A DNA stretch of 64,000 bases from AC-32 sp963763475 (GTDB lineage Bacteria > Actinomycetota > Thermoleophilia > Gaiellales > Gaiellaceae), in NCBI GenBank assembly GCA_963763475.1, contig CAVXOR010000004.1, positions 124,001 through 188,000 of the forward strand, read 5' to 3'. Shown here in pieces: positions 26,371 to 36,240 of this stretch. Under the pieces are notes generated by a model, which did no database searches, had not been told where the DNA came from, and was given only the letters and a program-made list of their open reading frames with translations. Each line of letters starts with the position of its first letter. Position 1 is the first letter of the stretch. The position numbers and the translations under genes were made by a program.

Positions 26371-29097
26371 GTGAGCGCGGTCCCCAGCCCGATCGCGCAC
26401 GACGTCGAGACGAGCGGCTCGCCGAAGCTCGCGGCCAGGGCTGCGGTCTACTTCTTCGTCGTCGCCGCGGTCACCACAGCCATCTCGCTGCCCCTATTGA
26501 CCCGGTTGAGCCCGCACACGCCGGGCTGGACCACCTTCGTCATCCTCGGCACGATCGCGGCCGTCGCGCAGCTGTTCGTCGTGCGCACGCCGCGGAACCA
26601 GTCGTACCACACGACGATCGTCTTCCTGATCCCGGCCGCGATGCTGCTCCCGCCGGAGCTCGTCGCCCTGATCGGCGTCGCGATGCACATCCCGGAATGG
26701 CTGAAGAGCCGCAGCGCCTGGTACATCCAGATCTTCAACATCTGCAACTGGACGCTCTCGATGCTGGCGGCCTACGCGGCGTTCCACGGCATCCTGGGCA
26801 TCGGCACCGGCACGGACATCGACTACGCGCTCGCCGGCCTCGCAGCGGCCGCCTCGATCGTCGGGGTCAACCACCTGCTGATGGCGCCGATGCTGCACCT
26901 GGCTCGCGGCCACTCCCTACGCGAGTCGGGGCTGTTCTCGTTCCCGAGCCTTTCGACCGACCTCGTGCTCGCGATGCTCGGCGTCTCGATGGCGGCGTTC
27001 TGGGGCTCGAATCCCTGGCTGATCCCGTTCTCGGTCGCGCCGCTACTGCTGATCCACCGCTCGCTGAGCGTTCCGCAGCTGCAGGAGGAAGCGCGAGTCG
27101 ACCCGAAGACTGGCCTCTTCAACGCGAGGCACTTCGCCCTCGCGCTGAACGAGGAGCTCCTGCGCGCCGAGCGCTTCGATCGTCCGCTCTCGCTGGTGAT
27201 GGCCGACCTCGACCTGCTGCGCGACATCAACAACACGTACGGCCACCTCGCGGGCGACGCGGTGCTCCAGGGCATCGCCGAGGAGTTCCGCTCGCACCTG
27301 CGCCACTACGACGTCCCGGCCCGCTTCGGCGGCGAGGAGTTTGCGATCCTGCTGCCGGAGACGGCTCCGGAACAGGCTTTCGAGATCGCCGAGCGCATCC
27401 GGCGCACCGTCGCCGGCCGCACGTACGACGTCGAGACGTCTAGCGAGCCGATCCGGGCGACGGTCTCGATCGGCGTCGCCGGCTTCCCGCGCGACGGCTC
27501 CGACGCCAACGAGCTGATCCACCAGGCAGACCTCGCCGTCTACCGCGCCAAGCTCCAGGGCCGCAACCGCGTGCTCGACGCGAGCTCCGAGCCCCTGCTG
27601 ATGCCCGAGAAGCGCCAGGGCCGGCTCGTCGCGGTTCCGGAAGACGGCGACCACATCGTGCCGCTGCCGCCTGCTTCCGAGAGCGTTCCCGACCTCGAGC
27701 GCCGCCATCCGCGGCCGCACGCGATGCACGGGCCGCGCTTCCTCTCGCTGTCGAAGCGCCTGGCGGTCTTCGTCGGCATCGTCAGTGCGCTCGGCCTTGC
27801 GGCGGGTTCCTTCGGTGCGATCTTCGGCAGCAGCACCGACTGGATCGGCCTCGTCGCGCTCGTCGCGCTCGTCGGCGCGGGCCAGGCACTCGCCCTCGAG
27901 GTCGACGACGGCTCGATCTCTGTCAGTGCCGTCGGCTCGATCGCCGGCGCCGCGCTGTTCGGCGTCCGCGCCGCGCTCGCGCTCGCGATCACGATCGCGG
28001 CCGTCGAATGGAGCGCCAGGCGCTCGCCGTTCCACTACGTGGTCTTCAACGTCGGCACGCTGGCCCTCTCGTCGCTGGCGGCGGCCGGCATGTTCACTGC
28101 CGGCTTCCTCGCTCCGGACGGCCTGCAGAAGTTCGTCTACGTGGCCGCCGGCATCGCGGCGGGCGCGACCTACTTCGGGGTCAACATGACCCTGCTCAGC
28201 GCGGTGGTGGCGATCGAGGGCCACGAACGCTGGTGGGCCGTCTTCAAGGAGCGCTTCGCGTGGCTCGCGACCCACTACCTCGTCTACGGCTTCATCGGCG
28301 GCGTGATCTGGGTCGGCAACGAGGCGGCCGGGCTCTGGGCCCTCGCCGTCTTCGCTGTGCCGCTCCTGCTGATGCGCAAGACGCAGGAGGCCTACCTGCG
28401 CCACACCCAGCGCAGCGCGCAGAAGCTCCGTGCGGCGGCCGAGACGATCCAGACGCAGAACGTCTCGCTCGAGCAGGCGAACCGGCTGCTGAAGGAGCGC
28501 TCGACGGCGGCCATGCAGAGCCTCTCGGCCACGGTCGACGCCCGCGACGCCTACACCGCCGGCCACTCGCGGCGCGTGCAGCAACTTGCGCTGGCGATCG
28601 GTCGCGAGCTCGGGCTCTCGCAGGCCGAGCTCGACCTGCTCGGCCACGCGGCCCTCTTCCACGACATCGGCAAGCTCGCGATCCCGGACGCGATCCTGCT
28701 CAAGCCCGCGAGCCTGACCGCGGAGGAGTGGGAGCTGATGCAGCGGCACGCCGACGAGGGCGCGCGCATCATCGACCGTTTGGGCTTCCTCAACGACGCT
28801 GTCCCGGCGATCAGGCACCATCACGAGCGCTTCGACGGCACCGGCTACCCGGACGGGCTGAAGGGCGAGGAGATCCCGCTCGGCGCGCGGATCATCCACG
28901 TCGCCGACGCGCTCGACTCGATGCTGACGACTCGCATCTACCGCGCCGCCAGGCCGGCCTCGGAGGCGCTCGACGAGCTCCGCCGCGCCGCCGGCACCCA
29001 GTTCTGTCCGCGCTGCGTCGCGGCTCTCGAGCGGATCCTCCCGATCGAGGGCATCGACGGCGAGGACGAGCGCGCGCGCGTCCTGGTCGCGTCCTAG
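26371..29097 (+). CDS. Membrane c-di-GMP enzyme with GGDEF and HD-GYP domains
   Basis: A 908-residue dual-domain signalling protein. Hydrophobic segments cover about residues 25-230. A GGDEF domain follows (about 242-395) with intact RFGGEEF and an RxxD inhibitory site (RHYD) five residues before it, so it can probably make c-di-GMP under product control. A second membrane region spans about 455-655, then a helical linker and an HD-GYP domain (about 705-890) with FHDIGK and HHERFDGTGYP, which degrades c-di-GMP. Both activities look intact from motifs. Which one prevails cannot be read from sequence. Confidence 0.93.
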   Translation: MSAVPSPIAHDVETSGSPKLAARAAVYFFVVAAVTTAISLPLLTRLSPHTPGWTTFVILGTIAAVAQLFVVRTPRNQSYHTTIVFLIPAAMLLPPELVALIGVAMHIPEWLKSRSAWYIQIFNICNWTLSMLAAYAAFHGILGIGTGTDIDYALAGLAAAASIVGVNHLLMAPMLHLARGHSLRESGLFSFPSLSTDLVLAMLGVSMAAFWGSNPWLIPFSVAPLLLIHRSLSVPQLQEEARVDPKTGLFNARHFALALNEELLRAERFDRPLSLVMADLDLLRDINNTYGHLAGDAVLQGIAEEFRSHLRHYDVPARFGGEEFAILLPETAPEQAFEIAERIRRTVAGRTYDVETSSEPIRATVSIGVAGFPRDGSDANELIHQADLAVYRAKLQGRNRVLDASSEPLLMPEKRQGRLVAVPEDGDHIVPLPPASESVPDLERRHPRPHAMHGPRFLSLSKRLAVFVGIVSALGLAAGSFGAIFGSSTDWIGLVALVALVGAGQALALEVDDGSISVSAVGSIAGAALFGVRAALALAITIAAVEWSARRSPFHYVVFNVGTLALSSLAAAGMFTAGFLAPDGLQKFVYVAAGIAAGATYFGVNMTLLSAVVAIEGHERWWAVFKERFAWLATHYLVYGFIGGVIWVGNEAAGLWALAVFAVPLLLMRKTQEAYLRHTQRSAQKLRAAAETIQTQNVSLEQANRLLKERSTAAMQSLSATVDARDAYTAGHSRRVQQLALAIGRELGLSQAELDLLGHAALFHDIGKLAIPDAILLKPASLTAEEWELMQRHADEGARIIDRLGFLNDAVPAIRHHHERFDGTGYPDGLKGEEIPLGARIIHVADALDSMLTTRIYRAARPASEALDELRRAAGTQFCPRCVAALERILPIEGIDGEDERARVLVAS

Positions 29098-29138
29098 TCG
29101 GACGCGCTAGCAACGGCCCCCAAACGCTAGTCCGCAGT

Positions 29139-29166
29139 TTGCGGATGGGAGAAATTGCTCTATCCT
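29139..29166 (+). promoter_or_regulatory. Promoter of the repeat DNA-binding protein gene
   Basis: TTGCGG (29139-29144) and TATCCT (29161-29166) are 16 nt apart, and a leader with GGAGAAG leads to the ATG at 29181. This is a conventional promoter with a ribosome site, unlike the leaderless starts nearby. Confidence 0.5.
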
Positions 29167-29180
29167 GTTTGGAGAAGACG

Positions 29181-29864
29181 ATGCCTCGCCGGCCCCAGTA
29201 CCGTGCGCTCGCGGGCATCGACCGGAAGGCGCTCGAAGCCTTCCAGGCCGGCATTCGCAAGCGCTACACGGACGAGCAGATCCTCGCCGAGCTCTCCGCC
29301 TGCGCGAAACGCCTCGGACGCTCGCCGACGATGCGCGAGTTCGCTGCCGACCCGGAGACGAGCGTCCATCCGCAAACCGTGATCGAGCACTTCGGCAGCT
29401 GGAACGAGGCCAAGCGCAACGCCGGGCTCGTTCCGCGCCGCTTCGCCACCCGCGATGAGCTGCTCGAGCTGCTGCGGGGGCTGGGGGAGGAGCTCGGCAG
29501 GATCCCGACCGCGCGCGACATCGAGGAACACCGCGGCCGGATGCCGTCGAAGTCGCTCTACTGGCACACGTTCGGGTCGCTGGCCAACGCGCTGCGCGAG
29601 GCCGGCTTCGACGTCCCTGTTGGTGAGGAGAAGCTCGAGCGGGCGCTGGAGCAGGGGGTCGAGCTGGCCCGCGCGCTCGGCCGGTTGCCGAAGTTCGCGG
29701 ACTGGTCGGAGGCACGCAAGCGCGACGAGACGATGCTGACGGAGTGGCAGATCTACCGCATGTTCGACGGCCGCAAGGGCGCCTGGTCGACCTTCCAGTT
29801 CCTGGTGCGCGAGCGGCTCGTCGCCACAGGGGCGGGCGTCTCGAGCGACGGTAGCGTCGGCTAG
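29181..29864 (+). CDS. Protein of homing-endonuclease-associated repeats, no nuclease domain
   Basis: A 227-residue protein made almost only of three tandem units of about 55 residues, each with the pattern hydrophobic helix - LGRxPTxxEF - FGSWNxAxxxAGL (for example LGRSPTMREFAAD and FGSWNEAKRNAGL; LGRIPTARDIEEH and FGSLANALREAGF; LGRLPKFADWSEA). Such units accompany homing nucleases and bind DNA. No HNH or LAGLIDADG domain is present, so it may act as a DNA-binding regulator. The stop shares CTAG with the convergent amidotransferase gene. Confidence 0.72.
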   Translation: MPRRPQYRALAGIDRKALEAFQAGIRKRYTDEQILAELSACAKRLGRSPTMREFAADPETSVHPQTVIEHFGSWNEAKRNAGLVPRRFATRDELLELLRGLGEELGRIPTARDIEEHRGRMPSKSLYWHTFGSLANALREAGFDVPVGEEKLERALEQGVELARALGRLPKFADWSEARKRDETMLTEWQIYRMFDGRKGAWSTFQFLVRERLVATGAGVSSDGSVG

Positions 29865-30655
29865 GCGGCGAGCGCTGCGAGCGCCGCGAGGCGCTGGAGG
29901 CAGAACTGGCCCTCGTGCGGAGCCCGCACCGCCGGGAGCGACGACTCCTCGAAGTTCCGGTCGGGCCTGAAACGACGCTTCTCGAGCACCTCGCCCTCGG
30001 CGATCACCGCGAGCGTGCCCTCGGCGACCTCACGCTTGCGGAGATTCACGCCCAGGAACCGCTGGGCCACCTCGAGCGCGGCCTTGGTGGAGGCGAACAG
30101 CAGCTCCTCGCGGCCCTCGCCGATCCAGAGCGGCCGGCCGACGCCGCGGGCCAGGAACACCGTTCCCGAACGCCGCTCGTCGAGCCAGGCAGTGGCCAAC
30201 GAGCCACGAAGCTGCTCTAGGGCACCCGGAGCGCCGTCGTGAGCCTCTGCGAGCGCGAAGATGGCCTCCGAGTCGACCGTCATCTCCGGCTCGGCACGCT
30301 CGAAGCCGTGGTGCTCCATCAGTTCGTCGTCGTTGAAGATGCGCCCGTTGTGGACGCCGACGACCGCGCCGTGGCGGATCGGGTGGTTGTTGGCCTCGAT
30401 CCGGGGGTGACCCTTTGTGTAATCGCGCACATGGATTAGTGCCTCGGTGGTGCTGGCGGGGAGCTGCACCTGCTCCAGGAGCGCGCTCGCCCCGGAGCGC
30501 TGCTTGTGGATCGTCACCGGGCTGGTGCCGCGGCGATAGGCGTATCCGACGGCGTCGGCGCCTCGCTCGGCGATCCCGGCGAGCAGGGCCTGGGCAGCGA
30601 ACGTCCGGTCGATGTCACTCGACGCATTCAGGCTGTATCCGGCGATTCCGCACAT
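29861..30655 (-). CDS. Class II glutamine amidotransferase domain protein
   Basis: A 264-residue N-terminal-nucleophile amidotransferase domain. The catalytic Cys is residue 2 (MCGIAGYS), with IHVRDYTKGHP and HNGRIFND as the glutamine-binding blocks. There is no attached synthase or isomerase domain, so it is not a normal PurF, GlmS or AsnB. It may be a free glutaminase subunit or a YafJ-type protein. The partner is not evident in the window. Confidence 0.78.
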   Translation of the reverse strand: MCGIAGYSLNASSDIDRTFAAQALLAGIAERGADAVGYAYRRGTSPVTIHKQRSGASALLEQVQLPASTTEALIHVRDYTKGHPRIEANNHPIRHGAVVGVHNGRIFNDDELMEHHGFERAEPEMTVDSEAIFALAEAHDGAPGALEQLRGSLATAWLDERRSGTVFLARGVGRPLWIGEGREELLFASTKAALEVAQRFLGVNLRKREVAEGTLAVIAEGEVLEKRRFRPDRNFEESSLPAVRAPHEGQFCLQRLAALAALAA

Positions 30656-30714
30656 ATCTCTCTAGAAGACCCCTTGCACGAGACTGGCGACCCCAAACAC
30701 GGCCGCCAGAGAGT

Positions 30715-30743
30715 TTGACGCTGGCTTCGGCTGAGAGTTAGTC
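30715..30743 (+). promoter_or_regulatory. Promoter candidate of the second sigma factor gene
   Basis: TTGACG and TTAGTC are 17 nt apart, about 100 nt upstream of the start codon. A 6-bp hairpin with an AAGC loop (30804-30819) lies in the leader. Confidence 0.35.
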
Positions 30744-30845
30744 ATCTACCGGTGCCTCTCGGTTCGACGGCAGAGGCCCTGATCCCTCGTGCGGGTAAAA
30801 GCGTCCCTCAAGCGAGGGAGGCGCCCGACCGATAGAGGCTGCGTG

Positions 30846-31796
30846 ATGGAGCAGCGGCCGCTCCCAGCAGCGCTCCCGGAGCCCGACGCACCCGAGCCCA
30901 AGCTCGAGGTGGTGCCGGCCCCGGCGGAAGTCGACGAGGTCGACGCCGTCGAGACGGAGCCGACGGAGCCTCAGACCGCCGACCCGCTCAAGCTCTACGT
31001 CCGCCAGATCGGCGACGGGCCGCTCCTCACACCGGCTCAGGAGCGCGAGCTCGCCCGCCGCAAGGACGAAGGCGACGAGGCCGCCAAGCGCAAGCTGATC
31101 GAGTCGAATCTGCGTCTCGTGATGTCGATCACGCGCAACTACACGAAGGCCGGCGTCCCGCTGCTCGACCTGATCCAGGAGGGCAACCTCGGCCTGATCC
31201 GGGCGGTCGAGAAGTTCGACTACAAGCTCGGCTTCAAGCTCTCGACCTATGCGACCTGGTGGATTCGCCAGGCGATCACCCGGGCGCTGGCCGACCAGGG
31301 CCGCACCATCCGGCTGCCGGTGCACGTGGCCGAGCAGGTGCGTCGCGTGATGCGCGCCCGACGGATCCTGGCCCAGAAGCTGAACCGCGAGCCGCTGCTG
31401 CCCGAGATCGCCAAGGAGAGCGGCTTCCCGCTCGAGCGCGTGAAGACGCTGCTCGAGCTGATCGAGGACCCCGTCAGCCTCGAGACACCCGTCGGCGACG
31501 GCGAGAGCCTCTACGGGGACCTGATCGAGGACACCAAGACCGCCCGCCCGGACGCGGCGACGGCCGAGCGCCTGCGCTCCGCCGAGCTCGGTCAGGCGCT
31601 CCTGCGGCTGACCCCGCGAATGCGTCACGTGGTCTCGCGGCGCTTCGGGCTCGACGGCGAGCCGCCTCAGACGCTCGAGGAGGTCGGCTCCGACCTCGGC
31701 ATCACGCGCGAGCGCGTTCGCCAGCTCGAGTCGCGGGCTCTCCGCGAGCTGCGACTGGTCGCGCCGGCGCTCCAGCTCTACCTGCGCACGGAGTAG
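30846..31796 (+). CDS. RNA polymerase sigma-70 factor, group 2-like
   Basis: A 316-residue sigma factor with regions 1.2 to 4 but no region 1.1. Region 2 shows DLIQEGNLGLIRAVEKFDY, then STYATWWIRQAI; region 4.2 shows TLEEVGSDLGITRERVRQLE. A variable acidic and proline-rich N-terminus of about 45 residues precedes it. Region 2.4 is close to the principal type, so it should read similar -10 elements. ATG at 30846 and GTG at 30843 are both possible. Confidence 0.9.
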   Translation: MEQRPLPAALPEPDAPEPKLEVVPAPAEVDEVDAVETEPTEPQTADPLKLYVRQIGDGPLLTPAQERELARRKDEGDEAAKRKLIESNLRLVMSITRNYTKAGVPLLDLIQEGNLGLIRAVEKFDYKLGFKLSTYATWWIRQAITRALADQGRTIRLPVHVAEQVRRVMRARRILAQKLNREPLLPEIAKESGFPLERVKTLLELIEDPVSLETPVGDGESLYGDLIEDTKTARPDAATAERLRSAELGQALLRLTPRMRHVVSRRFGLDGEPPQTLEEVGSDLGITRERVRQLESRALRELRLVAPALQLYLRTE

Positions 31797-31799
31797 CCT
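31794..31799 (+). promoter_or_regulatory. -10 box TAGCCT before the PHP phosphatase gene
   Basis: TAGCCT, with TAG also ending the sigma gene, lies 7 nt before the GTG at 31807. It repeats the arrangement upstream of miaB. Confidence 0.45.
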
Positions 31800-32491
31800 G
31801 GGCGGCGTGGAGCCGCGCTTCGTGGACTGCCATTCGCACGTCGTGCCCTCCGGCGACGACGGCGCGACGACGATGACGGACGGGCTCGAGCTCTGCGACC
31901 TGGCCGCGGCCTCCGGGACGGCGATCCTGTTCGCGACGCCGCACGTGTGGCCGCACCTGCCCCTGACCGAGCGACGGGAGCGCGAGGTTCGGCACGCTTA
32001 CGACCGCCTTCGCGCCCGGGCAGGGCTAGAGCTCCGGCTCGGCTTCGAGCTGACCCCCGCGCCGGCCCGGTTGCTCGAGGACCCCGCGCGCTACGTGCTC
32101 GAGGGAACCGACGTCGTGCTGGTCGAGATGCCGTTCCCGGGGCCCGCATCCGAACTCGTGGAGCTCGCCGAGCACGTCGAGCGGGTCGGCCTGACCCCAC
32201 TCGTCGCTCATCCGGAACGAACGGAGCCGATTCGCCGGCGGCCCGAGCTGGCACACGAGCTGGCGCAACGCTGGCCGCTGCAGGTCAACGCCACGAGCCT
32301 GCTCGGACGGCACGGCGAGGAGAGCGAGGAGCTCGCGTGGCGGCTGGTGGAGGCCGGCGACGCCGCCGTGGTGGCGTCGGACGGCCATCGCTTGAGCAGG
32401 CCGGCACGCGTCGACGAGGCGTACGAGCTCGTGCAGGCCAGAGTGGGGGAGGAAGCAGCGCTGCCGCTCTTCGACGGCTCGGCGCTCGGGC

Positions 32492-33565
<1,074 letters not shown>

Positions 33566-33904
33566 CCCTGCAACCTAGCTTCCTGCCACAAAGGGCGCGT
33601 GCCCAAACCCTCTGGCTGTGCGGTGTTCGGCGAATGCACGATAACGGGCGTTATGTCAAGTCGACTCGTGGAGCCTGCCGCGGCCGCTCCACCCCGGCCA
33701 CCTCGGCTTGGACCAAAAAAATTCGCCGAGCCGGTTTCCGTTTCGTCCACCGTTTTCGCTGACCTTCCCCTTGCGGGTACTGCCTTCGAACTCGGCTTCG
33801 ATCTACTCCGGTTCCGTGCTCGGCGCAAGGAGGAATCTAGGGCCCCTGCCGGCACGGATCAAGGGCCTCAAAAGACGCCGCGGCCGCAATTTGCGGAAAT
33901 TCAA

Positions 33905-33945
33905 TTATCCACATTTCCACAGCAGGGCGTGCAGCTTGTGGAAAA
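33905..33945. promoter_or_regulatory. Cluster of three DnaA boxes
   Basis: TTATCCACA at 33905-33913 is a perfect DnaA box. ATTTCCACA at 33913-33921 differs at one base, and TTTTCCACA on the minus strand (33937-33945) fits TTWTCCACA. The stretch just upstream is AT-rich for this genome. No dnaA or dnaN is near. Confidence 0.6.
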
Positions 33946-33966
33946 CGTCCGGATGGCCCCACGCGG

Positions 33967-33972
33967 TAGAGT
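33967..33972 (+). promoter_or_regulatory. -10 box TAGAGT before a small membrane protein gene
   Basis: TAGAGT ends 7 nt before the GTG at 33980, again a leaderless layout. The DnaA-box cluster covers the region where the -35 and upstream contacts would be. Confidence 0.5.
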
Positions 33973-33979
33973 CCGCGCC

Positions 33980-34201
33980 GTGCCGCACCTCCGCGCCCCG
34001 GCGATCTCGCGTGGTGTCACCGCCTTCCTCTGGGCGCTCGTGTTCGGGCTCTACATCTGGCTCGGCGGTCTCGCGGTCGGAGTCAGCGGCGGCACCGCCT
34101 TCATCTTCGGCGCCGTGATCGGCTTCCTGGTCTTCCTCGCGGTGATGGCCTACGGCGCGGACGCGCCGACGCGTCAGCCGCGACGCGCCGACCGGCGCTG
34201 A
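33980..34201 (+). CDS. Small membrane protein, two helices
   Basis: A 73-residue protein with two hydrophobic segments (about 13-30 and 35-58) separated by GVSGG, and a basic tail (QPRRADRR). I do not recognise a family. Support comes from the clean promoter-to-start spacing and the membrane pattern. Its end overlaps the small opposite-strand gene. Confidence 0.55.
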   Translation: MPHLRAPAISRGVTAFLWALVFGLYIWLGGLAVGVSGGTAFIFGAVIGFLVFLAVMAYGADAPTRQPRRADRR

Positions 34202-34362
34202 GAGCCGGCAAGCGCGAACACGAGCACGCGCGCGAGCTCGGCCCCGAGCTTGTCACGCAGCCGCTCGAAGACCGGCTTGCGGGGCCTCGCCTCGGCGCAG
34301 TGCGCCAGCAAGAGGTCGATGCGCTTTTGGTGGCGGCTGTCGAGGGCGGCACTCACTGGCAC
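34174..34362 (-). CDS. Small basic helical protein, hypothetical
   Basis: A 62-residue frame whose composition looks protein-like: amphipathic RIDLLLAHCAEARP, then FERLRDKLGAELARVLVFAL. It has no domain I know. It overlaps the 3' end of the convergent small membrane gene by 28 nt. It could be chance in this GC-rich sequence. Confidence 0.4.
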   Translation of the reverse strand: MPVSAALDSRHQKRIDLLLAHCAEARPRKPVFERLRDKLGAELARVLVFALAGSQRRSARRG

Positions 34363-34380
34363 TGCTATCGGCCCCCGGTC

Positions 34381-34427
34381 CAGCCCGTCTCATCCCTCCC
34401 GGGAGGGACGACAGACGAGACGGGCTG
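34381..34427 (-). terminator. Nested palindrome after the 34.4 kb membrane gene
   Basis: An 11-bp outer inverted repeat (34381-34391 with 34417-34427) encloses a 16-nt perfect palindrome (34393-34408). It lies 5 nt downstream of a minus-strand stop and can fold into a hairpin on either strand. There is no T-run. Confidence 0.45.
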
Positions 34428-34431
34428 AGAC

Positions 34432-35016
34432 CTACTCCGTGCGGGCCGGCTCGCGCTCGCGCGCGGCCTCGTCCTCGCGGGCGGCTTCGGTCTCGCGCTC
34501 CTCGCGGGCGGTCGGCCGGTCCTCGGGAGGAGGAGCTGCGCCGCCGGCCGGCGCTGCGGCCGCGCGCCGGCGACGGCCGAAGGGGCCGTAGGCGGCCGGG
34601 CCGGACGTGTCGAACGTAAAGCCGAACACGAGCCCGATGCCGAAGGCCAGGACCGCGACGTACTCGGTCAGATCCCTGACGAGGCTGAGGATGCCGATGT
34701 CGTCCGACCAGCCGAGCACGTGTGAGCGGAACCAGTTCGGGTCGGGCTGGTGCGCGACCACGACCCACCCCGCCGCGACGAGCACCGGCAGGAACCCGAG
34801 CAGGAAGACGTTCAGGGACAGCCTCGGCCAGCCCCACTTCGTCCAGCCGCCGAGGATCTGCGAGAGCGCCATCACGAGCCCTGCGGCCGCGATCAGCCCG
34901 TAGACGGCCCAGTAGCCACCGTTCGAGCCGTCGTCGATCTGTGTCGCGAGCCAGATCAGCACGCCGGCGGCGCCCGCGCCGAGCAGCGTGATCGTTCCTC
35001 GTGTCAAGCCGTACAT
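34432..35016 (-). CDS. Four-helix membrane protein with charged C-terminal tail
   Basis: A 194-residue protein I cannot assign. The ATG at 35016 has GGAGG about 8 nt upstream. Hydrophobic segments lie near 8-25, 34-50, 66-86 and 110-130. The last 55 residues are a polar tail rich in Ala, Arg and Glu that should be cytosolic. It looks like a conserved actinobacterial envelope protein. Confidence 0.65.
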   Translation of the reverse strand: MYGLTRGTITLLGAGAAGVLIWLATQIDDGSNGGYWAVYGLIAAAGLVMALSQILGGWTKWGWPRLSLNVFLLGFLPVLVAAGWVVVAHQPDPNWFRSHVLGWSDDIGILSLVRDLTEYVAVLAFGIGLVFGFTFDTSGPAAYGPFGRRRRAAAAPAGGAAPPPEDRPTAREERETEAAREDEAAREREPARTE

Positions 35017-35068
35017 TCCACCACCTCCGCGCCCGGTTGGTACCCGGTCGCCGAGAAGTGAACCGTCG

Positions 35069-35672
35069 CTACTGGAGCGCCAGGCGGCGGCCGTCGAAGC
35101 TGGACGAGTAGAGCTCGGCGACGAACTCCTCCACCGCGCGCTCGGCGTCCGCGGCGAAGACGTGCTCGACGACCCCCATCTCGCGTCGTTGTGGAACGGC
35201 ACGTCGAGGTGCTGCAGCGCAGACGAGGTTGATCGAAACGCTCCCGCAGACCGGGCAGCGGACGGCCAGCGCGACCTCCTCGCCACGTCCTGCGAGCACG
35301 AGGAAGGCCGACGGAAACACCGGCCGCGGCCGCTCCTCCGGGTAGCAGAAGAAGCTCCAGGGCCACTCCCCCGCCTGGATGCGCCTCGCGGCCAGGTCGG
35401 CGAGCTCGGCGTCGACCGGGTCGACGCTCGCCGTCATCAGGTTGAGGAAGGTCGCGTCGCCGGCGAGCCCGAGCGGCGCCCAGTCGAGCTCGTCGTGCGG
35501 GAGGAGACCGGGATGCTCGTCGCCGCAGGCGCAGCCGAACTCGACCTCGAAGACGGCGGGCTGCGCCGGCCCGGGAAGCCGCTCGAGCCGGCGGAAGGAC
35601 GAGAGCGCGACGCGCGCCTCCCCGCGCTCCGGGCACGCGAACGTGTACCGGGTCGTCAGCGCGGTCGTACAT
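35069..35672 (-). pseudogene. Cys-rich conserved hypothetical, frame broken by indels
   Basis: About 200 residues can be pieced together: YTFACPERGE, FGCACGDEHPG, WSFFCYPEE, CPVCGSVSINLV, then GVVEHVFAADAERAVEEFV. Several Cys pairs suggest metal binding. The start ATG at 35672 is in another frame from the body, and two compensating shifts lie near 35185-35225. The sense of the protein survives across every shift, so I take these as sequence errors. No known family was recognised. It is last in the rsiG-FHA-ftsR-apt row. Confidence 0.55.
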
Positions 35673-35715
35673 GACCCCGTTGTAATCGGCGCCTCGGACG
35701 CCAAAACCAAGTCCC

Positions 35716-36240
35716 CTAGTAGTGGATCAGGGAGTCCACGTCGTATCCGTCGAGCTGCTTCCGGCCCGTCGAGGAAGTCGAGCTCGATCATGAACGCGAC
35801 GCCGACGATCTCCCCGCCGAGCTGGGCTGCGAGGTCGCAGATCGCCCGGGCGGTGCCGCCCGTGGCGAGCACGTCGTCGTGGACGAGCACGCGCTGGCCC
35901 GTCGGCGATCGCGTCGGCGTGCAGCTCGAGCGAGTTCTCGCCGTACTCGAGCGCGTAGGTCGCGCTCACCGTCTTCCACGGGAGCTTGCCGGGCCGGCGC
36001 GCTGCGACGAAGCCGCAGCCGAGCTTGTACGCGAGCGCCGCGCCGAGGATGAAGCCGCGAGCCTCGGCGCCGAGGATCACGTCGGGCTTGCGCGGCTCCA
36101 CCCACTCGGCCAGCACGTCGAGCGTCTGGTTCAGCGCCGCGGGGTCGGCGAGCAGCGGCATGATGTCCTTGAAGACGATCCCCGGCTCCGGGAAGTCCGG
36201 GACGTCGCGGATCTTGGCCTTCAGCCCGTCGGTCGCCCAT
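35716..36240 (-). pseudogene. apt: Adenine phosphoribosyltransferase, frame broken by indels
   Basis: Salvages adenine to AMP with PRPP. The pieces match Apt over its whole length: FPEPGIVFKDI, VILGAEARGFILG, KTVSATYALEYG, and the PRPP loop VLVHDDVLATGGTA. Single-base shifts lie near 36227, 35900 (GGG where GG is expected) and 35770 (again an extra G), and correcting them restores one frame from the ATG at 36240 to the TAG at 35716. The start overlaps the ftsR stop (TGATG). Probably an intact gene in the organism. Confidence 0.85.

Larger units (their letters stand above)
33566..33979. promoter_or_regulatory. 414-nt control region between sigA and a small membrane gene
   Basis: No gene is supported. 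On the minus strand TTGACA (33654-33659) precedes an inverted repeat ATAACG-GG-CGTTAT (33641-33654), an operator-like site for sigA, though no good -10 follows. Further along come an A-tract (33715-33721), an AT-rich stretch (33886-33916) and a DnaA-box cluster (33905-33945). Confidence 0.45.

Noticed and set aside
28008..29180. In-frame upstream extension of the repeat DNA-binding protein over the HD-GYP coding region
   Set aside because: It is a shadow frame of the HD-GYP domain. The ATG at 29181 has its own promoter and ribosome site.
33905..33945. Chromosome origin
   Set aside because: Only three DnaA boxes, and no dnaA, dnaN or rpmH nearby. Kept only as a DnaA-binding cluster.
35716..36240. 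apt as a true pseudogene
   Set aside because: Each shift is one base in a short G or C run and all motifs continue afterwards. Neighbours show the same fault, so sequence error is more likely.
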